The notes: generated by a model not told the origin, from the letters alone. Counted from the first letter of the stretch, positions 19,401 to 27,770 are shown. The stretch is DNA of 43,984 nucleotides from an uncultured Nitrosomonadales bacterium (GCA_903861075.1 CAIOSY010000123.1:1-43984), one strand, 5' to 3'. Translations and numbers: made by a program.

Positions 19401-20175
19401 CCGCCGTATCGCGTATCTCGCGCTCCCCCGGTAGAAACACCAGCACGTCGCCGCGCAAACCGCCGGCTGCCAATTCGTCAAGCGCGGCACTCACGGCTTT
19501 CTGCACATCCTGCGCCTCGCCCTCTTCGCTGATCTGCAAAGGCCGGTAGCGGGTTTCGACCGGATAACTGCGCCCCGACACCTCGACTACCACTGCTCCG
19601 AAGTGTCTGGCGAACCGGTCGGCATCCAAGGTTGCTGAAGTGATGATAAGTTTCAGATCGCGACGTTTTGGCAGCAACTGTTTTAAGTAACCCAGCAAAA
19701 AATCGATATTCAGACTGCGCTCATGCGCTTCATCAATGATGATCGTGTCATAACGACGCAACAAAGGATCACTGTGGATTTCCGCAAGCAAAATACCGTC
19801 CGTCATCAGCTTGATCACAGTGTCGCCAGACACCTTATCGTGAAACCGGACCTTGTAACCCACCAAACCACCGAGTTCAGTTTTAAGTTCCGCCGCGATA
19901 CGATTTGCCACCGTACGAGCAGCAACGCGACGCGGCTGAGTATGACCAATAGCACCGAGCACGCCACGACCTAAGGTCAGACAAATTTTGGGCAACTGTG
20001 TCGTTTTACCGGAACCTGTTTCACCACAGACAATAACGACCTGATGCTCAGAAATCGCTCGCGCCACGTCCTCACGTCTAGCCACCACGGGTAAATCGGC
20101 AGGGAATTCAATCGTCGTCAACCCCTCTATACGCGCAAGACGACGCTGAGCCGCAGAAGATAAGATGGCCTTCAC
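16444..20175 (-). CDS. hrpA: DEAH-box ATP-dependent RNA helicase HrpA
   Basis: 1243 aa, in the HrpA length range (E. coli about 1300). The N-terminal helicase core has GETGSGKTTQLPK at 51-63, TQPRRVAA near 79-86, DEAH at 148-151, SATLDADRF, ATNVAETSLT and QRSGRCGR. The winged-helix/ratchet and OB-fold (HA2) region follows, then the long DUF3418-type C-terminal region characteristic of HrpA (RRPDVLVDDELIFAFYD and beyond). HrpA acts on mRNA and stalled or collided ribosomes in E. coli. It is a monocistronic unit; downstream is a long spacer with the 21-bp repeat. Confidence 0.95.
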   Translation of the reverse strand: MKAILSSAAQRRLARIEGLTTIEFPADLPVVARREDVARAISEHQVVIVCGETGSGKTTQLPKICLTLGRGVLGAIGHTQPRRVAARTVANRIAAELKTELGGLVGYKVRFHDKVSGDTVIKLMTDGILLAEIHSDPLLRRYDTIIIDEAHERSLNIDFLLGYLKQLLPKRRDLKLIITSATLDADRFARHFGAVVVEVSGRSYPVETRYRPLQISEEGEAQDVQKAVSAALDELAAGGLRGDVLVFLPGEREIRDTAEALRHHHPRGVEILPLFSRLSAVEQDKVFKTGATRRVVLATNVAETSLTVPNIGYVIDCGLARVNRYSIRQKVEQLHIEKISRAAANQRSGRCGRVMSGVCIRLYEEADFLLRDEFTDPEIFRVSLATVILRMSALELGEIAEFPFIEPPTPRMIADGYQLLSELNAIDDERNLTKLGHELAKLPLDPKISRLLLAGRQYQCLTEILIIASALSTQDPRERPLDRQEAADMAHKRFSDERSDFLSFIKIWAWFEQALAYKQSNRLFSEECRKNFLSPLRLREWRELYQQLHTQVTEMGMRENELPASYEQIHKALLCGLLGNIGMKGVEGNEYMGARGIKFFIAPNSVLAKKGAKWVMAGELIETHRLYARCVARIEPEWLEEVGDHLIKRHYYDPHWEKKPAQVVAFERSTLHGLLLNAKKRVHYGPMNVPESREVFIRQALVEGEFDTRAPFFAFNQKLIVEIEALEHKARRPDVLVDDELIFAFYDSRIAFHIHNGATFESWRKEAERIDAKLLYLKKDDLMRHEAAGITTDQFPPQMKIDNVSFALSYHFSPGKNDDGITLTVPLALINQVAAARCEWLIPGLLPEKIVQLVKTLPQKIRRNLVPVPEFAARFVRDVLPANLSLLLALARYIREQKQLDVPLDAFRLELLPAHLLMNFRVLDEHGRQLGMSRNFAQLHSELAPHAAPVIAAVTVDKQERLTEQRHTSWGFDIFVDTREVDRAGQKVTLYNALVDETDAVVLRAFDTRDAAEAAHRAGLRRLFMLALKEQVKYLEKNLPDAQRLGMLFMPFGTQQELHQQILAMAFDKGCLNDPLPVNEAAFIARAKDAKNRLLLIAQELARLIAQVLNEYQALQKSLSQIKSSVQASADIRAQIEWLLPKRFVADTPYERLQHVPRYLKAINLRVEKLRSNSVRDAQCMAQLQPLLQALQKQTKQGKLDARFIEFAWLLQELRVSLFAQELKTPVIVSVKRLEKMLSTFKQ

Positions 20176-20516
20176 TTCGAAACAACCCTAAACAAGGCAG
20201 TTGACTGCAAACACTTTAAAGATGGCCGGGAGAACTTTTTAAGCGACATGAACAAATTAGGTGCATTTTCAATGCTTAATTTTATCACAGCGCTACGCTT
20301 TCCTCACTTCCATCAATCAGGCTTAACGTCTAAGCAGCACTATCGAAAAGCACTTGGGTTCGGAGCTAAGCATAAGGTATCATTCAGGCTGAAAATAAAC
20401 GATACCAGGCAAGCAGATCCGATTGCACGCCAAATTTAGACAGGCGTTATTGAAATACATTTTCTGCGCAATTAGCCCAGCGAGTATAGAATCCCATCGA
20501 ATGAAACTGCATAGCC
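20176..20516. other. Divergent spacer between hrpA and the O-acetylation cluster
   Basis: About 340 bases separating the divergent hrpA and transglycosylase genes, so both promoters should lie here. A 63-codon plus-strand frame (20248-20439) has no recognisable features and no obvious Shine-Dalgarno; I do not call it. I see no riboswitch, tRNA or clear sigma-70 box. Confidence 0.55.
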
Positions 20517-21254
20517 ATGGACACAATCCAAACCGTACAAAGTAAAATCCGGGCAGGGTTAGCAACCCTCGCGAAAGTTGTATTCATTGTGACCCACTCC
20601 AGCTTTGCTTTAGTGGGATACTTGGTCGTTCTTTGTGGTCTGGTGTTAGTTTTACGACCGGATTTCTTGGATAAAACCGAAAAACACATTTATCACTGGC
20701 TGGATGATCGCCAGGAAGAACCTTGGTGGGATGCAGAAAACACTGCAAAATGTACCACCGCAGTCGAATTAAAAAGTTTATCTGCCAAACAAGCCGCCGT
20801 AGCAAACTTTCTGGCGAGAAAGTACAACCTCGCCCCCGCCTTCACAGGCGCATTGGTCCTTGAAACAAACGAATTATCCATAAAATCAAAGATCCCAGCC
20901 AATTTAATTCTTGCTGTGATTTCTATAGAGTCAAAGTTCAATCCCTATGTTGAAAATCAATCCGGGGCCCAAGGCTTGATGCAAGTAATGACACAAGTGC
21001 ATAAAAAACGCTATGCAGAGTTTGGAGGCAACCTTGCAGCCTTTGATCCCGTCAGCAATTTACGCGTGGGGGTACGCATCTTGGCCGACTGCATCAAATT
21101 TAAAGGCGGCTCAATAGACGAGGGTTTGCGCTATTATTTAGGGAGTACGCCCGGAGAAGATGATGGGGGTTATGTTGATAAAGTACACGCCGAACAAGCT
21201 CAACTTGATCATATTGCAGCAAGCATAAAATCCAAAGCCAAGTCATCACTATGA
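20517..21254 (+). CDS. Membrane-anchored lytic transglycosylase (SLT domain)
   Basis: 245 aa. A single membrane segment lies at about 27-47, after a short basic N-terminus, so the rest faces the periplasm. The SLT/GH23 fold is marked by ISIESKFNPY with catalytic Glu138, SGAQGLMQVM at 149-158, NLRVGVRIL near 181-189 and a shortened C-terminal segment RYYLGSTPG. Such enzymes cleave the MurNAc-GlcNAc bond with anhydro-MurNAc formation, which O-acetylation of MurNAc C6 blocks. The stop overlaps the MBOAT start (ATGA at 21251-21254). The Shine-Dalgarno is weak. It is the first gene of the four-gene cluster. Confidence 0.88.
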   Translation: MDTIQTVQSKIRAGLATLAKVVFIVTHSSFALVGYLVVLCGLVLVLRPDFLDKTEKHIYHWLDDRQEEPWWDAENTAKCTTAVELKSLSAKQAAVANFLARKYNLAPAFTGALVLETNELSIKSKIPANLILAVISIESKFNPYVENQSGAQGLMQVMTQVHKKRYAEFGGNLAAFDPVSNLRVGVRILADCIKFKGGSIDEGLRYYLGSTPGEDDGGYVDKVHAEQAQLDHIAASIKSKAKSSL

Positions 21255-22651
21255 GTTTTATTTCACCCGAATTTCCGTTACTATGCTTAATATTTTTTCC
21301 GTTATATTGGCTGCTCGCCTACCATCCTAAATACCAGCGATGGTTTCTGACGATGTCCAGCTTCGGTCTTTATGCAAGTTGGTCACTTGATTTCGCTTAC
21401 ACACTATGCCTATATTGTGTCGCCATCTGGGGTTTAGGGCATTGGATTGCCAACGGCAATCACAAGCGCCGCGCGCTGACTATCGGGCTTGTTTTATCCA
21501 GCAGCTTTTTAATCGGTGTTAAATATTACGAATTTATCCGTGAAAGCCTAGCCTCCGCACTCCTTCTGTTACAGATGAAATCCATGTTGCCCGTTGTCGA
21601 TTTTATCGCGCCGGTAGGCATTTCATTTTTTACATTTCAGGCGATAACCTACTTGGTCTCTGCCTCTATCCACCCACAAAAGGTGCGCACACTAGACCAA
21701 GTGATGCTTTTTCTGAGCTTTTGGCCCACCTTATTTGCAGGCCCTATATTACGTGCAGAACATTTTTTCGCTCAGGTTGATGCAAAACAAACAGGGCTGC
21801 CAAGGAATATAGGGACGGCACTCTATTTCATCATGCTAGGCGTTGCACAAAAACTCGTTTTTGCCTCCTGGCTTTCGGAAACCTTCGTTGACCCTGTATT
21901 TACTTACCCTGAAAATTACAGCGGCCTCGTATTGTCGGCCTCCATACTGGCTTTTACCTTACAAATATTTCTGGATTTTGCAGGTTACACCCTCATTGTT
22001 AGCGGCTTAGCACTCCTGCTAGGTTACGATTTACCCGCCAACTTTAGACAACCCTATCTCGCTCGCAATTTACGGGATTTCTGGACGCGCTGGCATATAT
22101 CATTATCGACTTTCATACGTGACTATATTTATATTCCCCTGGGTGGCAACCGGCGAGGATACTCGCGGGCACAATTCAACCTGCTGTTCAGTATGCTCAT
22201 TTCAGGTTTATGGCACGGGCCGCATTTCACCTTTGTGATTTGGGGACTGTTACATGGAATCGGCGTCATCATCGTAAACACGTATAGGCAAGTCGGATTC
22301 AAACCTTGTCCAAGCTGGCTGTCGCATACCTTAACCCTGTTATTTATAGCAATGACCTGGGTATTTTTTCGCGCCACCTCAATTGAGTCCGCCTACGTGA
22401 TATTAACCGGTATCTTTATCAACGCCCGCGGATTTTGGGACCCTATGGGGCTACCTATCACCCCTTTGCTTCTTTTTACACTGATCTTCTGCTGGCTTAG
22501 TATGAACACACAACAATTACAACAATATGCTCAGACGGTATGCGCAAGATTAGGCGCTTTTCCTACCGCTGTATTTAGCTGTTTATTATTGAGTGTTTTT
22601 ATTTCCCTGGGACCCGATGGGATTCCGGGGTTTATCTATTATCGTTTCTGA
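21251..22651 (+). CDS. MBOAT-family membrane O-acyltransferase (AlgI/PatA-like)
   Basis: 466 aa polytopic protein with about ten or more hydrophobic segments. The MBOAT core is clear: PVGISFFTFQAITYL near 121-135, RDFWTRWHISLS with His282, RDYIYIPLGGN at 290-300 and LISGLWHGP with the conserved putative catalytic His322. MBOAT proteins of this type move acetyl groups across the inner membrane for O-acetylation of alginate (AlgI), peptidoglycan (PatA) or other glycans. Here it is translationally coupled to a lytic transglycosylase upstream and followed by two SGNH proteins, which favours peptidoglycan. Alginate-type polymer genes (alg8/44/K/E) are absent. The substrate assignment is inference. 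Confidence 0.9.
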   Translation: MSFISPEFPLLCLIFFPLYWLLAYHPKYQRWFLTMSSFGLYASWSLDFAYTLCLYCVAIWGLGHWIANGNHKRRALTIGLVLSSSFLIGVKYYEFIRESLASALLLLQMKSMLPVVDFIAPVGISFFTFQAITYLVSASIHPQKVRTLDQVMLFLSFWPTLFAGPILRAEHFFAQVDAKQTGLPRNIGTALYFIMLGVAQKLVFASWLSETFVDPVFTYPENYSGLVLSASILAFTLQIFLDFAGYTLIVSGLALLLGYDLPANFRQPYLARNLRDFWTRWHISLSTFIRDYIYIPLGGNRRGYSRAQFNLLFSMLISGLWHGPHFTFVIWGLLHGIGVIIVNTYRQVGFKPCPSWLSHTLTLLFIAMTWVFFRATSIESAYVILTGIFINARGFWDPMGLPITPLLLFTLIFCWLSMNTQQLQQYAQTVCARLGAFPTAVFSCLLLSVFISLGPDGIPGFIYYRF

Positions 22652-22652
22652 C

Positions 22653-23684
22653 ATGAATAATACGCTACAGCAACGCCAATTGTTCTGGATGCTGCCCTTT
22701 ATTGGATTGCTTACTTCCGCATTGTGGCTGGAGTCTTTAGATAAATATTTTGATGCACGTTTTCACCTCAGTCTTGAGTCGTCCCTGCCTGCTTATGCCT
22801 ATATTCCCTCTCACATAATAGCAGTACGGACACGTGCGCTTAAAGAAAATTTTGCTTTTCTGAACACACAACAGCCGCTGACGCCCGCCACCCCTAAAGT
22901 CGCTGCGGTCATTACACCACTATCCGTATCCCCGTTAAGGCAACCCCTTCAAACCCAGCTTAGACCGCCCGGCGCAACTCGTGTTCTGCCTTATAAACGC
23001 GCGCTAAATAAACCGGGGGAATTTTTACCTTCTTTAGCCCAGCAGCAACTTCCCCCCGGCCCGCAACGAATTTTGTTTGCGGGAGACTCAATGATGCAAG
23101 GTGTCGCACCGCTGGCAATTCATGAGCTATCAAAATCGCATCCCGATTGGGAAATGTATGATTTAAGCAGGCAGAGCACAGGCTTAACCGTCAAAAGATA
23201 CTTTGACTGGCCCGCGAGAATTAAAGACGAAATTGCCGAAAAAAATCTCACCGTCGTGATCATGTTTTTAGGGCCTAACGACCCGTGGGACATTTACTTA
23301 CCGGGGAAAAAGATCACCTTCCCTTCAAATGACTGGTCACGGCATTATGCAGAACGGGTGGACGAAATACTCGCCCAAGCCCAAGAACATAACGTTCGTG
23401 TTGTATGGGTAGGCTTACCTTCCATGCGGGAGGGACGCATCCATGATGGCGCTGAAATTCAAAATCAAATTTTTTATGACCGCGCCAACACCTGGCATAT
23501 GGACTTTCTATCAACTGAACAGTTACTCGGGCCACTATCGTTACCCTTTCAAAAATATATCAGTAATAATGAAGGTCAAACCGTTAAACTACGTGCCGAT
23601 GATGGCATCCATTTCTCCAGTACAGGCCTGAAAAAAATCACACACGCACTGGTTTCCCATCTTGATCATGCCGTACAACTATGA
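22653..23684 (+). CDS. Membrane-anchored SGNH/GDSL-family protein (PatB/AlgJ-like acetyl transfer candidate)
   Basis: 343 aa from the ATG one base after the MBOAT stop; the frame is also open for 20 codons upstream, inside the MBOAT gene. An N-terminal signal-anchor (FWMLPFIGLLTSALWL) precedes a proline-rich linker (about 75-135) and the SGNH domain: AGDSMMQGV with Ser146, FLGPND with Asn209, and DDGIHFS with Asp317 and His320. It resembles DUF459-like SGNH proteins and partners of MBOAT acyltransferases (PatB, AlgJ/X), which complete transfer to the glycan in the periplasm. Esterase activity instead of transferase activity cannot be excluded. It overlaps the next gene by 4 bases. Confidence 0.85.
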   Translation: MNNTLQQRQLFWMLPFIGLLTSALWLESLDKYFDARFHLSLESSLPAYAYIPSHIIAVRTRALKENFAFLNTQQPLTPATPKVAAVITPLSVSPLRQPLQTQLRPPGATRVLPYKRALNKPGEFLPSLAQQQLPPGPQRILFAGDSMMQGVAPLAIHELSKSHPDWEMYDLSRQSTGLTVKRYFDWPARIKDEIAEKNLTVVIMFLGPNDPWDIYLPGKKITFPSNDWSRHYAERVDEILAQAQEHNVRVVWVGLPSMREGRIHDGAEIQNQIFYDRANTWHMDFLSTEQLLGPLSLPFQKYISNNEGQTVKLRADDGIHFSSTGLKKITHALVSHLDHAVQL

Positions 23685-25162
23685 AATTAATTTTTAACGC
23701 TTTATTATTCAGTCTGTTTTATCTGAGCACCTCCGCAAAGGGAATCAGCTTATCCGTCACGCCCTACCCTGTAGAGACCAGTACAAATGCCCCTGAACTC
23801 ACTTGCGTCAAATCAAACAAAATACCTACGCAAATAAAAGCACCCGAAGTAACACCAAAATACATTCCCGATGATAATGAGATCGAAGATGAATTGTCTT
23901 CCTACCTGGAAGAGCGCCCCTTAAACCTTACACAATCACAAAAAAAACAGGGGACGCTGGGACACCCCCAAGCAGGATCCCCCTACCGTGTCGCAATATG
24001 GGGAGACAGCCATCTGGCGGCGGCCTATTTCACAAACGAACTGATTAAATTGCTTAAACTGCCGTCAGATCAAGTGCAACCAGGATTTATTCCCGCCAAC
24101 ATGAACAGGGCCGGGGTACGTTTACCCCTGCGCAAAACCTGCGTTTCCGACAACTGGATTTACGAGCCTGCCTATGCCGTACCCGCAGGCGCTCACACCC
24201 CCGGCCCTGGTTTGGTTAACCTATACTCTCGCACACCGGGGGCATCCTTAAGCTGGGATTTGCGTAAAAATACACCAGCAGGAGGATGGAAACAGGTAAG
24301 ATTTTTGTATCAACGCACCAGTGCACCACAGACCATTGCCGTCAGCATTGATGGCGCAACTGAGTTCGACGTATCACTTACAGGCCCTGAAGGCCCGGCT
24401 GCGCTGGAACTTATCTCTCAAAATCCCCTATCTACCTTGAACATTCGACTCACAACCGGAGAGCTGCGTTACCATGGCTTATCTTTGCCTACAACCAGTC
24501 CGGCAAGGTTGCAGATCGATGTTTTTGGTTATCCTGGCGCCACCGTATCAGGCTGGAAACGAGCGAATATGGATTATCTCGATGCCTGGTTTGTCATGCA
24601 ACACTACGACCTTGTAATGCTGGAGTTCGGCACCAACGAAGGAAATAACAAACCCTTCGACCCCGTTAAATATCAACAGGATTTACGCTTCTCTATCCTC
24701 AATTTACGAAGCATTTTCCCTGTTTCTGCCTGTGTACTGATCGCCCCGGGGGATAGAGGCATTCTCATTTCGCCTAGCCTGAGTAAAAAACCGCACAAAA
24801 AATCTTTACATACAAAGAAAAGGAAAGCAGCGCTTACTCGTAAAATTTCACATTATCACAAAAAAACCGCCGGGAAAAATATTCACAAATCCTCAACTGA
24901 CCTGATGCTTTATACCCGAATCCATGCAGATATTAGTCGTATACAAATAGAGGTTGCCTCTGAATATAGCTGTCATGTCTGGAGTGCATTTGATGCCATG
25001 GGCGGTGCAGGGTCAGCTTATCGATGGGCTAAGCAATCTCCCGCTTTAATGGCTAAGGATTTAATCCACTTTACCGCGCCTGGCTACCAGAAGTTAGCCG
25101 ATATATTTGCCGCTGATTTAGGCTGGAGTTTCGATGAAATTTACATCACACACTCACCTTGA
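23681..25162 (+). CDS. Secreted SGNH hydrolase with inserted beta-rich domain (Ape1-like O-acetylesterase candidate)
   Basis: 493 aa with a signal peptide (1-19, cut near STSAKG). SGNH blocks: IWGDSH with Ser110, FGYPGATVSGW with Gly286, LEFGTNEGN with Gly317 and Asn319, and AKDLIHFTAPGY with Asp460 and His463. About 150 beta-rich residues lie between blocks I and II (about 130-275), the arrangement I recall from neisserial Ape1, whose SGNH domain is interrupted by a CBM35-like module. By analogy it would remove acetyl groups from MurNAc. An unusual Lys/His-rich stretch at 368-404 interrupts the catalytic domain. Its start overlaps the upstream SGNH stop (ATGA), and it ends 29 bases from convergent hslR. 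Confidence 0.82.
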   Translation: MKLIFNALLFSLFYLSTSAKGISLSVTPYPVETSTNAPELTCVKSNKIPTQIKAPEVTPKYIPDDNEIEDELSSYLEERPLNLTQSQKKQGTLGHPQAGSPYRVAIWGDSHLAAAYFTNELIKLLKLPSDQVQPGFIPANMNRAGVRLPLRKTCVSDNWIYEPAYAVPAGAHTPGPGLVNLYSRTPGASLSWDLRKNTPAGGWKQVRFLYQRTSAPQTIAVSIDGATEFDVSLTGPEGPAALELISQNPLSTLNIRLTTGELRYHGLSLPTTSPARLQIDVFGYPGATVSGWKRANMDYLDAWFVMQHYDLVMLEFGTNEGNNKPFDPVKYQQDLRFSILNLRSIFPVSACVLIAPGDRGILISPSLSKKPHKKSLHTKKRKAALTRKISHYHKKTAGKNIHKSSTDLMLYTRIHADISRIQIEVASEYSCHVWSAFDAMGGAGSAYRWAKQSPALMAKDLIHFTAPGYQKLADIFAADLGWSFDEIYITHSP

Positions 25163-25191
25163 TAAAGTGGTATTGCCAATATCGCCAGAAA

Positions 25192-25578
25192 TTATTCGTA
25201 TGATTTAAGTTTTTCAATCTCACGGCGATCACGCTTGGTGGGGCGCCCGCGTGTTGTGATAATTGGTTGCAGTTTAAGACGTTCAGCCAAGACGGCACGC
25301 CGCGCCTTGCTTGCTTCAGACTCACGATAGAGGCGTTGCGCGACCGGTGCCGGGCCTCGCTTATCTGACAGCGCCAGGATCTCACCATCCCAGCGATCAG
25401 GCCCCAGGTGCAGCTCTAAAAAATCGCCAACGACGATCGTTTTAGCAGGCTTCACACGTACACCCGCAACCATCACCCGACCATTTTCAATCGCCGCTGC
25501 CGCCAGCGTGCGCGTCTTAAAAAACCGCGCCGCCCACAGCCATTTGTCAACGCGCAACTTATCTACAGGGTCACTCAT
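25192..25578 (-). CDS. hslR: S4-domain RNA-binding heat-shock protein Hsp15
   Basis: 128 aa. The S4 domain is at about 8-70 (RVDKWLWAARFFKTRTLA, then NGRVMVAGVRVKPAK), followed by a basic C-terminal tail (RGRPTKRDRREIEKLKS). This is the HslR/Hsp15 architecture; the E. coli protein is 133 aa and recycles 50S subunits carrying nascent peptidyl-tRNA. It stands alone between convergent cluster end and rlpA, separated from rlpA by 27 bases, so it may be read from the rlpA transcript. Confidence 0.93.
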   Translation of the reverse strand: MSDPVDKLRVDKWLWAARFFKTRTLAAAAIENGRVMVAGVRVKPAKTIVVGDFLELHLGPDRWDGEILALSDKRGPAPVAQRLYRESEASKARRAVLAERLKLQPIITTRGRPTKRDRREIEKLKSYE

Positions 25579-25605
25579 TATGCGAACGGACTATTCACTG
25601 CCAGG

Positions 25606-26487
25606 TTAGTGCAGATTAACCACAGGCATAAAACCCAATTTTTCTTTAAGCCCCTCACGACTACTGCGCGCATCATCCAAACTGGCATAAGGTCCAATAT
25701 GCACGCGAGTCTTATTATTTTGATTAAATACAATCAACTGCCGACCTGCCTCGCCCAACTTTGCACGCATCTCGGACAAAAAATTCTCAGCGGCTTGCCG
25801 GGTATTAAATGCGCCCAACTGTAAAAAAATATTGCCATTGGACGCGACGTTTACCGGTTCGATCGGGCGACTTTCCACCCTGTCAACACGCGCCAAGGGA
25901 CGACTATTGGCCGTGACGCTCTCGATCTCCACCTCATTGCTACCATTACCCACTATACCCAGCTTGTGCGCAGCCGTATAAGACAAATCGATTGCACGAT
26001 TGTGTAAAAATGGCCCTCTGTCATTAATTCGCACCACTACGGCTTTCTGTGTGACCACATTAGTCACCCGCGCATAACTGGGAATAGGCAACGTGGGATG
26101 TGCTGCCGTCATCATATACATATCGTATTTTTCACCACTGGAAGTGCGCTGACCGTGAAATTTTTTTCCATACCATGAGGCGATACCGCGCTGCTTGAAA
26201 TTTCCGGCTTCAGTCAAAGGCGTATATTTCTGATCCAATGCGGAATAAGGGCGGTTAGCAAAACGATGCAGCGGTTCATCAACTGGCACAGCATCCGGAA
26301 TCGCATCAATATTCGCAGGTGGATGATCACCCGGACCATCGCCAGCCAAATAACCACCACGATTAGGTTTTTGAACTCCGGCATCACGACTCTCCACTGG
26401 CGCATTAGCGGTTTCAATTCTAGGTGCAGAACTACACGCGGCGAGCAGCAGCGCAGCAACAATCGCAACCCCTAAACTTTTATTCAT
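25606..26487 (-). CDS. rlpA: Septal ring lytic transglycosylase RlpA (lipoprotein with SPOR domain)
   Basis: 293 aa from the ATG at 26487, chosen because AAGGAG lies about 6 bases upstream and it begins directly with a lipoprotein signal (LLLAAC, Cys18); the frame opens 12 codons earlier. After a low-complexity linker the double-psi beta-barrel spans about 98-190 (GIASWYGKKFHGQRTSSGE, RINDRGPFLHNRAIDLS with its conserved Asp and His). The SPOR domain is at about 215-290 and binds denuded glycan at the septum. It digests stem-peptide-free peptidoglycan in related bacteria. It lies downstream of rodA, and its leader holds a 9-bp inverted repeat. Confidence 0.94.
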   Translation of the reverse strand: MNKSLGVAIVAALLLAACSSAPRIETANAPVESRDAGVQKPNRGGYLAGDGPGDHPPANIDAIPDAVPVDEPLHRFANRPYSALDQKYTPLTEAGNFKQRGIASWYGKKFHGQRTSSGEKYDMYMMTAAHPTLPIPSYARVTNVVTQKAVVVRINDRGPFLHNRAIDLSYTAAHKLGIVGNGSNEVEIESVTANSRPLARVDRVESRPIEPVNVASNGNIFLQLGAFNTRQAAENFLSEMRAKLGEAGRQLIVFNQNNKTRVHIGPYASLDDARSSREGLKEKLGFMPVVNLH

Positions 26488-26531
26488 CCTTGCTCCTTGA
26501 TCTTTATGCTTATCGTGCGACATAGGAAAGA

Positions 26532-26568
26532 TGCAAGATCACGTATAAATACACGACTAGATCTTGCA
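26532..26568. repeat. 9-bp perfect inverted repeat in the rlpA leader
   Basis: TGCAAGATC at 26532-26540 and GATCTTGCA at 26560-26568, separated by 19 bases. It lies 44-81 bases upstream of the rlpA start. It could be an mRNA hairpin or a protein-binding site (two half-sites about 28 bp apart centre to centre). There is no T-tract, so it is not a terminator. Confidence 0.5.
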
Positions 26569-26672
26569 GCTGAAATGGATCTGATTTTCTACAGGCTGTG
26601 CTATAAAAATCGTCACACTCACCTAATTCATTGGGTTTTTTGGCATTTTATACATCGTTGACTGGCGTGATT

Positions 26673-27770
26673 TCAGCTTTTAACCAGTTTTTTGTGCGTC
26701 TGTATGCTCATAAGCATACCAAAACCCAGCAGCAGTGTCAGCATAGAGGTGCCACCGTAACTTACCAACGGCAGTGGCACACCGACTATCGGCAAAATAC
26801 CACTCACCATACCCATATTAACGAACGCATAAGTGGCAAATGTCAGCGTGATGGATCCTGCCATCAAACGAGTAAAATACGTCGATGCGTTGGCTGTAAT
26901 GACAAAGCCGCGTGCAATGACAAAACTATACATTCCGAGCAATATCAAATTGCCTACCATCCCGAATTCTTCCGAATACACTGCAAAAATAAAATCGGTG
27001 GTCCGTTCAGGCAGGAAGTCCAGATGAGTCTGCGTTCCGTTCAGATAACCTTTGCCGAAAACGCCACCCGAACCCACCGCTATCATACCCTGAATAGTGT
27101 GATAACCCTTGCCCAGCGCATCCTGCGTTGGATCAAACAACATCTCGACACGGTGACGCTGGTAATCGTGCATCATCGACCAGAGCAAAGGCGCACTGGC
27201 AATACCTGCGAGCAGCAAGCTGATCATGATACGCCAACTCAAACCCGCCAGGAACAACACATAAAATCCGCTGGCAGAAATAAGGAGTGCGGTGCCCAGA
27301 TCAGGCTGGCGTGCAATTAAAGCCACCGGCATCAGCAATAGCAAGGCTGCGACAATGAAGTTTTTCAAGGTCAAGGCTGCTTCATGCTTCTCAAAGTACC
27401 ACGCCATCATTAAAGGAACTGCAATTTTCATAAGCTCCGAGGGCTGTATGGTAGCAACCCCGATATTGAGCCAACGCCTCGCACCATGACTGATATCGCC
27501 AAATAAAGCGACACAAATTAGCAGCAGCATACCGAGCGTATAAATGGGAACGGCGGTTCTTAGCAAATAATGCAAAGGCATATTAGCGACCATCCACAAG
27601 CAGCACATGGCAACCAGAATGTTTGCGCCTTGTGACAGGACACGGTCAAAGTTGTGATCACTGGCACTGTATAAGGTGACCAAGCTGGCAAGCATCAACA
27701 GTCCCATACCTGCCAGCAAAGGTAAATCGAGATGCGCAACAAGACGCTGATATAGCTCACGTCTCGTCAT
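26673..27770 (-). CDS. rodA: Rod shape-determining SEDS glycosyltransferase RodA
   Basis: 365 aa polytopic inner-membrane protein with about ten transmembrane helices. SEDS signatures: GARRWLNIG, QPSELMKIAVPLM, RQPDLGTALLI, PERTTDFIFAV and the C-terminal PLVSYGGTSML. It polymerises peptidoglycan glycan strands for cell elongation together with PBP2. The ATG shares its A with the mrdA TGA (TGATG at 27768-27772), so the partner enzymes are coupled. It is the last gene of mreBCD-mrdA-rodA. Confidence 0.97.
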   Translation of the reverse strand: MTRRELYQRLVAHLDLPLLAGMGLLMLASLVTLYSASDHNFDRVLSQGANILVAMCCLWMVANMPLHYLLRTAVPIYTLGMLLLICVALFGDISHGARRWLNIGVATIQPSELMKIAVPLMMAWYFEKHEAALTLKNFIVAALLLLMPVALIARQPDLGTALLISASGFYVLFLAGLSWRIMISLLLAGIASAPLLWSMMHDYQRHRVEMLFDPTQDALGKGYHTIQGMIAVGSGGVFGKGYLNGTQTHLDFLPERTTDFIFAVYSEEFGMVGNLILLGMYSFVIARGFVITANASTYFTRLMAGSITLTFATYAFVNMGMVSGILPIVGVPLPLVSYGGTSMLTLLLGFGMLMSIQTHKKLVKS

